The notes beneath the pieces are model-generated. The model searched no databases, was not told the DNA's origin, and saw only the letters and a list, made by a program, of their open reading frames with translations. 12,433 bases of DNA from Patescibacteria group bacterium (GTDB taxonomy: Bacteria; Patescibacteriota; Minisyncoccia; Phycocordibacterales; GWA1-40-21), in the NCBI GenBank assembly GCA_018971765.1, contig JAGXAA010000023.1, positions 1 through 12,433 on the forward strand, written 5' to 3'. Below, piece after piece: positions 1 to 6,299 of the stretch. How positions within the stretch are numbered: position 1 is the first letter of the stretch; every line of letters begins with the position of its first letter. The position numbers and the translations under genes were made by a program.

Positions 1-989
1 TAATCGTGGGCGGAGACATTAAAGGCAGAAGAGGAGTAAATCTTCCAGGAGCTTATCTTTCAGTAAGCTCCATCACCGAAAAAGACAGAAAAGATCTGGA
101 ATTTGGAATAAAAAACAAAGTTGATTTTATCGCTCTTTCGTTCGTGAGAAGGCCGGACGATATAATCGAATTGAGAAATATTTTGAATAAAGCCAAATTG
201 TCGGCCGGAATTATCGCTAAGATAGAAACGCCGGAAGCGGTGGAAAACATAGATAAAATAATAGAATTGGCCGACGGAATAATGGTGGCGCGCGGCGATC
301 TGGCCATTGAGGTTCCCGCCGAAGATGTGCCGCTCATCCAAAAGATGATAATTGAGAAATGCAACAAGGCGGGAAAGCCGGTGATTACCGCCACTCAAAT
401 GCTTGAGTCAATGATAAAATCTCCGGTTCCGACAAGAGCAGAGATCTCAGATGTAGCCAACGCGATTCTTGACGGCACTGACGCGATAATGCTCTCTGAA
501 GAGACGACTCTCGGAGATTATCCGGTGGAGGCGGTGAAGGTGATGTATAAAGTCGCAAGGAGAGTTGAAAGCGATTTCGTTCACGGAAAGATAAACGGTG
601 AAAAGAAATTGCGGACTGATAGTTCAAAAGACACGGCAGACGCCATAACCGGCGAGGCGGTGGATATTGCGAGCGGAGTCGACGCCAGATTCATTATCGG
701 ACTGACCGAATCAGGTTTCAGCGCTCGAATGATTTCTCGTTATAGGCCGGCGCAAGATATCATAGCCATGACCCCCAACAAAAATACTTTTAACAAACTT
801 ATTTTAAGTTATGGCATTGTGCCCGTATTGATTCCAAAATTTAGGACGCTAAATGAGGCAATGGTGATTATCCGAAATCATTTTCTTAAAAATAAATTAG
901 CCAAGAAAGGCGATAAGGTAGTAGTCGTAGCCGGAATGCCGTTTGGCAAAAAAGGCGCGACGAACATGATTTTGGTTGAAAAAATGTAA
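1..989 (+). CDS. pyk: Pyruvate kinase, C-terminal part (5' end outside the window)
   Basis: Pyruvate kinase catalyses the last ATP-forming step of glycolysis (phosphoenolpyruvate + ADP to pyruvate + ATP) in the cytoplasm. The frame is open from base 3 and ends at TAA 987-989. About 328 residues are visible, against roughly 470 for a full enzyme, so the N-terminal third of the barrel is missing only because of the window edge. The GTG at 6 lies inside the conserved GGDIKGRRGVNLPG stretch and is not the true start. Seen in order: KIETPEAVEN, the active-site segment MVARGDLAIEVP (from base 282; most family members have GDLGVE here), KPVITATQMLESM, PTRAEISDVANAILDGTDAIMLSEET, then the C-terminal regulatory-type domain ending near 980. 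These are diagnostic family motifs. No disruption is seen. The gene is followed by a 169-nt gap without a strong terminator. Confidence 0.96.
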   Translation, partial: IVGGDIKGRRGVNLPGAYLSVSSITEKDRKDLEFGIKNKVDFIALSFVRRPDDIIELRNILNKAKLSAGIIAKIETPEAVENIDKIIELADGIMVARGDLAIEVPAEDVPLIQKMIIEKCNKAGKPVITATQMLESMIKSPVPTRAEISDVANAILDGTDAIMLSEETTLGDYPVEAVKVMYKVARRVESDFVHGKINGEKKLRTDSSKDTADAITGEAVDIASGVDARFIIGLTESGFSARMISRYRPAQDIIAMTPNKNTFNKLILSYGIVPVLIPKFRTLNEAMVIIRNHFLKNKLAKKGDKVVVVAGMPFGKKGATNMILVEKM

Positions 990-1158
990 TAATCATTGCC
1001 ATCTCGCAAGGTAAATCATTCTGATTTTGACAGAATAGACATAATTGATAAAATATGGATGGTATTTGTCTGGGACAAGCCATGATATTTTGGAAAATAA
1101 AAAGTGTTATCATGAAAAAATATCGGTGCATGATTATTTATTTATTTAATTAAATTAT
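990..1158 (+). promoter_or_regulatory. Intergenic region with a sigma70-type promoter and inverted repeats
   Basis: A promoter-like pair is visible: TTGACA at 1027-1032, 16 nt spacer, TAAAAT at 1049-1054, predicting transcription from about 1061 and a leader of roughly 95-100 nt for the gene at 1159. Two inverted repeats are present: ATTCTG (1018-1023) with CAGAAT (1031-1036), which overlaps the -35 box and might be an operator or a weak hairpin at the pyk 3' end; and CATGATA (1081-1087) with TATCATG (1108-1114), lying in the predicted leader, with a further CATGAT at 1129-1134. A second -10-like TTTAAT at 1145-1150 lies 8 nt before the ATG and could give a leaderless transcript. The hexamers are seen directly. 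Their function is inferred. Confidence 0.55.
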
Positions 1159-2280
1159 ATGAGTAATAAAAAATTAGGAACATTATTGATATTAGCCGCC
1201 ATCTCGATTCCTCTCGTCGGGTTTGCCGAAGATTCTTCAACCACAGATGTTGATTCAGACAACGGGGGAACATCGACTGGACAGACTATCAGCAAAGAGA
1301 TGAGGGAATCAATGAGAGAGAAGATAAAAGAAACAAACAGGGAAATAAAAGACATCAGAGCTCAGACGAGAAACTCCGTAAATGACGCAAGAGAGCAGGC
1401 AAGAGAAGATATCAATAAAGATAAGGAAGGATTCCACCATGAGATCGAAGACGTCAATGCCACAAGCAGTCTTTCTTCTGAAGATAGAAAGATTGACACT
1501 GAAGATCAATGGAAAGAAAAGCAAGATGAGCTTAACAAAATTAGAGAGGAAAGAGATAAAAAGATAGAGAAGATAAAAGCCGATGCTGAAAAATCTATTC
1601 TAAAGGAGAGGGATGATCTCAAGGTTGAATTGAATAAAATAAAAGATAAGAGAAAAGTCCAGATAGTTGAAAATACCGATAAGAAACTCAGCAATATAAA
1701 CGAAAGACAGACTAATCATCTGCTTGACGTTCTCAATCATCTTGATGAAGCGTTAGCTAAAATAAATATAAGAATAAACGCCGCTCAGAGCAGGGGGGTC
1801 GACGTGTCTTCCGCCAAAAAGGCGGCTGATGACGCGCAGAAAAGCATTGATGCCGCCCGAACCGCGGTTATAGCTCAAGCCGGAAAGGTATACAAAATGA
1901 CCGTAAGCACCGAAAATAAACTCAAGATGGATGTCGGAAAAACGGTAAAGGAACTTCAAAATGATTTGAAGCAAGTCAGGAAGATCGTCCAAGCCGCGCA
2001 TGATTCCGTCAGAAAAGCGGCGGTAGCCCTTGCCAACGCGATGGGTTTTGAAGCCAAGAGCAGCAGCTCGGCCTCAGTTTCTTCTACCTCTTCATCAGGA
2101 GTTTCTGTTTCCACTAGTTCATCTTCTTCGATTTCTTCATCGGTCTCATCATCAAGTAGTGTGAATAGTTCTTCATCCGTAGCGTCGTCATCCGTATCAT
2201 CGAGTAGTGCTGCGGGCGCTTCATCATCGGTATCTTCTTCGGTTTCTTCCGGAGCGGCGTCAAGCCAATCATCAAGCTAA
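1159..2280 (+). CDS. Secreted coiled-coil protein with serine-rich C-terminal tail, function unknown
   Basis: 373 residues. The N-terminus is a typical Sec signal peptide: Lys at positions 4-5, a hydrophobic core (about 6-22) and a likely cleavage after GFA, before EDSS. Residues about 45-195 are very rich in Lys, Glu, Asp, Arg and Asn with heptad-like spacing and no prolines, so a long coiled coil is expected. Residues 195-295 form a more alanine-rich helical region. The last 74 residues (300-373) contain 49 serines, interspersed with Val, Ala, Gly and Thr. The serines use mixed codons (TCT, TCA, TCG, AGT, AGC), so this is protein-level low complexity and not a simple DNA repeat. No LPXTG motif or C-terminal membrane segment is visible, so how it stays at the surface is unclear. 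It lies 26 nt upstream of a small membrane protein, probably in one transcript. It may be a cell-surface or pilus-like stalk, or a glycosylated envelope protein. I do not recognise a named family. Confidence 0.85.
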   Translation: MSNKKLGTLLILAAISIPLVGFAEDSSTTDVDSDNGGTSTGQTISKEMRESMREKIKETNREIKDIRAQTRNSVNDAREQAREDINKDKEGFHHEIEDVNATSSLSSEDRKIDTEDQWKEKQDELNKIREERDKKIEKIKADAEKSILKERDDLKVELNKIKDKRKVQIVENTDKKLSNINERQTNHLLDVLNHLDEALAKINIRINAAQSRGVDVSSAKKAADDAQKSIDAARTAVIAQAGKVYKMTVSTENKLKMDVGKTVKELQNDLKQVRKIVQAAHDSVRKAAVALANAMGFEAKSSSSASVSSTSSSGVSVSTSSSSSISSSVSSSSSVNSSSSVASSSVSSSSAAGASSSVSSSVSSGAASSQSSS

Positions 2281-2306
2281 GACATTATTAGAATAAGAAA
2301 AAATAA

Positions 2307-2537
2307 ATGAAAAAAACAATAATAGTAATCGTAATTTTGTTGATTGCCGGAGCTGTTTTCTGGATGTTTAAATCCAAGACGAATACTCCCGCGACGGAAA
2401 CAACAAGCATGTCGGCGAATCAAAGTCAGGTTGCTGATACGGACATTTCAACCATCAATAAAGACATAGATTCGATAGATGTAGGCAACACTGATCAGGA
2501 ATTCAATGATGTGAATAAAGATTTGCAAGGGTTGTAA
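2307..2537 (+). CDS. Small N-terminally membrane-anchored acidic protein, function unknown
   Basis: 76 residues. Residues 4-20 form one hydrophobic segment preceded by two lysines, suggesting an N-in signal anchor with the rest outside the membrane. Residues 22-45 are a Thr/Ser/Gln/Ala-rich linker. The C-terminal 30 residues are acidic and helical in character, with two similar short blocks (INKDIDSID and VNKDLQGL) around an NTDQEF segment. The gene starts 26 nt after the secreted coiled-coil protein and is followed by a strong terminator, so the two probably form one transcription unit. The upstream AAGAAAAAA is only a weak ribosome-binding candidate. I infer an envelope role from topology and context. 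The biochemical function cannot be told from the sequence. Confidence 0.75.
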   Translation: MKKTIIVIVILLIAGAVFWMFKSKTNTPATETTSMSANQSQVADTDISTINKDIDSIDVGNTDQEFNDVNKDLQGL

Positions 2538-2560
2538 TTACCTTAAGCAAAGGTTTTTGC

Positions 2561-2599
2561 AAAATAAAAATCCGCTACATCATAGCGGCTTTTTATTTT
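2561..2599 (+). terminator. Rho-independent hairpin terminator, symmetric (possibly bidirectional)
   Basis: CCGCTA (2572-2577) and TAGCGG (2583-2588) form a perfect 6-bp GC-containing stem with a 5-nt loop. The flanking A-rich tract 2561-2570 is exactly complementary to the T-rich tract 2590-2599, with one mismatch between the two blocks, so the hairpin can extend to about 17 bp. The T-rich tract follows the stem as in an intrinsic terminator, and the reverse strand has the same property. It lies 23 nt after the stop codon at 2537 and just before the promoter of the next gene. Confidence 0.88.
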
Positions 2600-2608
2600 A
2601 CCTCTTTT

Positions 2609-2617
2609 TGTTATGAT
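2609..2617 (+). promoter_or_regulatory. Extended -10 promoter of the murL-murD fusion gene (leaderless transcript predicted)
   Basis: The sequence TGTTATGAT is an extended -10 element (TG, one base, TATGAT at 2612-2617). No good -35 hexamer is present at the usual distance, which fits an extended -10 promoter and the fact that this position is occupied by the terminator T-tract. Only 8 nt separate the -10 box from the ATG at 2626, so transcription would begin at or next to the start codon. No Shine-Dalgarno sequence is visible. The motif is seen; the leaderless status is inferred. Confidence 0.6.
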
Positions 2618-2625
2618 GTTTTTGT

Positions 2626-5097
2626 ATGACGCCTAGAGCAACACTTTTTCGCTTTCGCGATTACAATTTTGACCCAAAAATTGGGAAAATCACTTTTGAC
2701 TACCGTGTGGAATTTTCTAACCGCAACCCTCTTGATTTTACCGAAACGATTATTCTGCCCAAAGTCCCAAAAAATATAAAACAAGAATCAATACGCAAGC
2801 TTCTTGAATCTTTGCTAATTATTTTAGGCGTCAGTTACTATAAGCTTTATTGTCCTTCTCGGTTTGCGATTCCTTTTAGATTATCAAAAGAACAAGCTGA
2901 TTTTTGGAACATTGTCTACAAAAAAGGACTTGGCGAGTTTTTGTATAAAAACAGTTTGAATCCAAAACGGCTAGCGAAATTTCCATATTCAAATGCTGAA
3001 ATTTATCCGGAACGAATTGAAACTCAAGAACGAGCGCTTTTGGGAATTGGAGGCGGCAAAGACTCAATTGTAGCCGCCGAACTTTTGAAAGATTATGAAA
3101 CAACTTCTTTTTTTCTTGAAACTCAAAATAGAGACACTGTTACGGAACGGGTAATTGACGCGATCGGCAATCCGTCTTTGAAAATTAAAAGAGTGATTGA
3201 TCCGAAAATTTTTGAAAAATATGAGGGGTCGTATAACGGCCATGTTCCGATTTCGGCCATAATTGCTTTTATCGGTCTTTTGTCGGCGGCTGTTTACGGA
3301 TATAAATATGTAATTGTCGCGAACGAACATAGCAGTAATTTCGGGAATCTGAGATATAGGGGTGAGACAATAAATCACCAATGGAGCAAATCTTCTGAGT
3401 TTGAAAAAATGCTCCAAGAATACACTAGGAAATTTATTACTCCGGATATCGTTTATTTCTCGCTAATTCGCCAGTTTTATGAAATTAGAGTAGCAAAAAT
3501 GTTTTCAAGTCATAAAAAATATTTTTCTCTATTCACTAGTTGCAACAAAAATTTTACAGTTTCAAAGGAAAGGCCGAATTCGTTATGGTGCGGTAAGTGC
3601 CCCAAATGCGCTTTCGCATTTTTGATATTCGCTCCGTTTCTTGAAAAAAAAGAACTCCTAAACACATTTAAGAAAAATCTTTTTACAGACAAGTCGCTCG
3701 TCCCGATTTTTAGAGACCTGCTTGGTTTCGGGAAGCTTAAGCCGTTTGATTGCGTAGGAACTTTTGAGGAATCGAAAGCCGCTCTATTTCTTTCTTCAAA
3801 GAAATTCAGCAATGATGTTGTGGTAAAAACATTTATTTCAAAAATCAATGATCCGCAAAAAATCGTGAAAAAAGTATTTAAAACAATCTCCGTGCCGACA
3901 GTTCCGACACCTTTTCGTTTCCTTGGGATTAAAAGCGTCTGTATTATTGGATACGGAAAGGACGGTAAGGTTGCGGAAAAGTATATCAAGAAAAAATATC
4001 CAAACTTGAAAATCGGGATTTTAGATAAAAGTTTAGATAAAAATTATCTTGAAAAACAGAAAGATTTCGATCTTGCCGTCAAAACGCCAGGGATTCCAAA
4101 AACAAAAGTCAGCATCCCTTATGTTACCAATGTCAATATTTTCCTTTCGCAAAATAAAAATTTCAAAATAGGTGTCACTGGCAGTAAAGGCAAAAGCACA
4201 ACCGCAAGTCTTATATATGAAATTATCAAAGCGTCCGGAAGAAAAGCTAGCTTAATTGGCAACATTGGAAAGCCGATGCTGGAGGTAGCGCTCAAAAAGG
4301 TTGACCCTAGAGAAATTCTTGTTATAGAACTTTCCAGTTATATGCTTGATGATATTGAATATTCTCCCAATATAGCTTTGCTTTTAAATCTCTTTCCCGA
4401 GCACATGGATTATCATGCCGGAGTCAAAAATTATTATGAAGCCAAGGGGAATATTTTTAAATTTCAAAAAATGGGTGATTGGGCGTTAAAACCTCCTTTT
4501 TCTGAAAAAATTCCGCTCAAAAAGAACGAAATCCCATTGATTGGACTTCATAATCTAAAAAATATACAAGCCGCTATCAAAGTCGCCCGCATTATTGGAA
4601 TTTCGGATTCGGACATAAAGAAAGCCGTAAAAAATTTCAAGTCCTTGCCTCATCGACTGGAGTTTGTCGGCGAATTAGATGGGGTGAAGTTTTATGACGA
4701 CGCGATTTCCACCACTCCGGAATCAACGATTGAAGCAATCAAGTCGCTCAAAAATATCGGTACGATTTTTCTAGGAGGAGAGGATCGAGGTTATAATTTT
4801 ACAAAACTCGAACGAACTCTTAGGTCGCGCAGTATTAAAAATCTGGTGTTGTTTCCCGAAAGCGGCAATCGCATTTTAAAATCGCGGAAAGGATTTAACA
4901 TCCTAAGGACGAAAAATATGAGAAAAGCCGTGAATTTTGCTTTTAAAAATACTCCAAAAGGAAAAATCTGTCTTCTCTCCACTGCCTCGCCAAGCTATTC
5001 TATTTGGAAAAATTTTGAAGAGAAAGGGGAATTATTTCAGCGTTCAATCAAAGAGTTGCGTAATGAGTTAGATAAAGGCAAAATTAAGAAAAATTAA
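2626..5097 (+). CDS. murL/murD2: MurL-MurD2 fusion: UDP-MurNAc-L-Ala-L-Glu epimerase joined to UDP-MurNAc-L-Ala--L-Glu ligase
   Basis: 823 residues, two enzymes in one chain. Residues about 1-370 match the MurL epimerase family as I know it: GVSYYK near 69-74, an ATP pyrophosphatase-type loop GGGKDS at 142-147, the VANEHSS...GN block, NHQWSKSSEFE, and a cysteine cluster WCGKCPKC (C322, C325, C328) preceded by C306. Residues about 435-815 are a Mur ligase of the MurD type: Rossmann start CIIGYGKDG, ATP loop GVTGSKGKST at 516-525, ELSSYML, the NYYEAK lysine (K607, aligning with the carbamylated lysine of MurD), GLHNLKNIQAA, PHRLEFV (P675-V680), DDAISTTPEST (691-701), GGEDRGYNF and the C-terminal KNFEEKGELFQ. 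Inferred role: add L-Glu to UDP-MurNAc-L-Ala, then ATP-dependent epimerisation to D-Glu. The start has no Shine-Dalgarno site. The downstream alr begins 4 nt after the stop. Assignment of substrate is by family resemblance only. Confidence 0.85.
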   Translation: MTPRATLFRFRDYNFDPKIGKITFDYRVEFSNRNPLDFTETIILPKVPKNIKQESIRKLLESLLIILGVSYYKLYCPSRFAIPFRLSKEQADFWNIVYKKGLGEFLYKNSLNPKRLAKFPYSNAEIYPERIETQERALLGIGGGKDSIVAAELLKDYETTSFFLETQNRDTVTERVIDAIGNPSLKIKRVIDPKIFEKYEGSYNGHVPISAIIAFIGLLSAAVYGYKYVIVANEHSSNFGNLRYRGETINHQWSKSSEFEKMLQEYTRKFITPDIVYFSLIRQFYEIRVAKMFSSHKKYFSLFTSCNKNFTVSKERPNSLWCGKCPKCAFAFLIFAPFLEKKELLNTFKKNLFTDKSLVPIFRDLLGFGKLKPFDCVGTFEESKAALFLSSKKFSNDVVVKTFISKINDPQKIVKKVFKTISVPTVPTPFRFLGIKSVCIIGYGKDGKVAEKYIKKKYPNLKIGILDKSLDKNYLEKQKDFDLAVKTPGIPKTKVSIPYVTNVNIFLSQNKNFKIGVTGSKGKSTTASLIYEIIKASGRKASLIGNIGKPMLEVALKKVDPREILVIELSSYMLDDIEYSPNIALLLNLFPEHMDYHAGVKNYYEAKGNIFKFQKMGDWALKPPFSEKIPLKKNEIPLIGLHNLKNIQAAIKVARIIGISDSDIKKAVKNFKSLPHRLEFVGELDGVKFYDDAISTTPESTIEAIKSLKNIGTIFLGGEDRGYNFTKLERTLRSRSIKNLVLFPESGNRILKSRKGFNILRTKNMRKAVNFAFKNTPKGKICLLSTASPSYSIWKNFEEKGELFQRSIKELRNELDKGKIKKN

Positions 5098-5101
5098 GGC
5101 A

Positions 5102-6232
5102 ATGGAAGATCTAATTTGGATAGAAGTTTCTAAAAGCGCCATAGAGAATAATTTGCGAATATTTCGCAATATCGCTGGCAAAGATAATTTGATAGCCGTG
5201 GCGGTTAAAGCTAATGCTTACGGTCATGGAATTAAGAAGGTTTCAAAATTGCTTGTGGCAGAAGGGGCGGACTGGTTTTGCGTGAATTCAATAGAAGAAG
5301 CGGAGGTATTAAGGAAAATCAATATCAAGAAACCTATTTTGATAATGGGTTTTGTTCAGAAGAGAGATTTATCTAATGTCATTGATTTAGATTCTCATAT
5401 TTTTTTATATGACATATCAACCGCCAAGGATTTGTCTGAGTTTGCTCTTAAAAAAGGCAAAAAGGCGAATGTTTACATTAAAGCGGATACGGGTCTATCT
5501 AGACTAGGCGTTTCGGTCGGTGATATATCAGCCTTCGCAAAAGAACTGAAAAATTTAAAAGGACTTGAGGTCGAAGGAGTAGCAACCCACTTTGCTACTT
5601 CAGATAACAGTGGCAATGATGGTTATTTTAAGAAGCAATTGGAAAGCTTTGAAAAAGTCGCAGATATTCTGAAAAATCAAGGTCTTGGAGGATTAATGAT
5701 AAATGGCAGCAATAGCGCGTCATCCATTATCCATGGTCGGTTGGGTTTTGACGTGATAAGAGCAGGCATTGCTATTTATGGTTATCATTCAAGCGAATAT
5801 GTCCGTAATTTTTGCAAAAGAAAAAATATCAATTTTGTGCCGGCATTGTCTCTTAAAACAAAGGTCGCTCAAGTAAAAATTATAAATAAAGGCAGTCGCG
5901 TGAGTTACGGTTGCGACTTCATCTCTAAAAAGAAAATGAAAATAGCGATTTTGCCGATAGGATATTCCGACGGATTGGATAGGAAATTAAGCAATAAAGG
6001 ATATGTATTGATAAAAGGCAAGAGGGCTAAGATAATAGGAAGAATTTGCATGAATATGACAATTGTTGACGTGGGTGTTATCGCTGATGTAAAGCCAGAG
6101 GACGAGGTGGTGATTATTGGCAATCAGAGTGTAAACAAAATAACCGCCGATGATATAGCTAAAATTTCCGGCACGATAAATTATGAGGTATTGGCTAGAT
6201 TGAGAGAAAGTATTCCGAGATATTATGTTTGA
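5102..6232 (+). CDS. alr: Alanine racemase
   Basis: 376 residues, the usual length for this PLP enzyme, which interconverts L- and D-alanine and supplies D-Ala for the peptidoglycan stem peptide. The PLP lysine is K36 in AVKANAYGHG. The second catalytic base of the family is Y269 in RVSYGCDF. Also visible are ADTGLSRLG, VATHFATSD, NGSNSAS, the phosphate-binding RAGIAIYG region, PIGYSDGLDR and GRICMNMTIVDV. The fold is an N-terminal barrel followed by a C-terminal beta domain, with no breaks. The start lies 4 nt after the fusion gene stop, indicating co-transcription and possibly translational coupling; only AAGG just before the ATG resembles a ribosome site. The context (MurL-MurD2 before, MurC after) supports a biosynthetic role over a catabolic one. 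Confidence 0.95.
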   Translation: MEDLIWIEVSKSAIENNLRIFRNIAGKDNLIAVAVKANAYGHGIKKVSKLLVAEGADWFCVNSIEEAEVLRKINIKKPILIMGFVQKRDLSNVIDLDSHIFLYDISTAKDLSEFALKKGKKANVYIKADTGLSRLGVSVGDISAFAKELKNLKGLEVEGVATHFATSDNSGNDGYFKKQLESFEKVADILKNQGLGGLMINGSNSASSIIHGRLGFDVIRAGIAIYGYHSSEYVRNFCKRKNINFVPALSLKTKVAQVKIINKGSRVSYGCDFISKKKMKIAILPIGYSDGLDRKLSNKGYVLIKGKRAKIIGRICMNMTIVDVGVIADVKPEDEVVIIGNQSVNKITADDIAKISGTINYEVLARLRESIPRYYV

Positions 6233-6255
6233 TTTGGTGTTTAAGGGAGAGCGAC

Positions 6256-6284
6256 TTGTTTCACCTTATGTCATTTAATAAACT
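6256..6284 (+). promoter_or_regulatory. Possible promoter upstream of murC
   Basis: The 67-nt gap between alr and murC contains TTGTTT at 6256-6261 and TAAACT at 6279-6284 with a 17-nt spacer, predicting a start near 6291 and a leader of about 9 nt. The hexamers match consensus only partly (3/6 and 4/6), so read-through from the upstream genes is equally possible. An AGAAG at 6289-6293 is the only, weak, ribosome-site candidate. Confidence 0.35.
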
Positions 6285-6299
6285 GATTAGAAGATTAAA

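Noticed and set aside
1..989. Pyruvate kinase as a truncated pseudogene
   Set aside because: The frame is open to the left edge of the window and all visible motifs are intact. The missing N-terminus is explained by the window boundary.
1055..1153. 32-codon frame (ATG 1055 to TAA 1151-1153) before the secreted protein gene
   Set aside because: Its ATG overlaps the -10 box of the predicted promoter, so the transcript would start after it. No ribosome site and no family resemblance.
2053..2277. Minisatellite or CRISPR-like repeat array in the serine-coding stretch
   Set aside because: There is no regular unit or spacer pattern; Ser codons are mixed, so the repetition is at protein level.
3049..3069. 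GGGKDS loop as a sign of a tRNA lysidine synthetase, ExsB/QueC or another PP-loop enzyme
   Set aside because: The accompanying NEHSS...GN, NHQWSKSSEFE and WCGKCPKC blocks, and the joined MurD-type ligase, fit MurL better.
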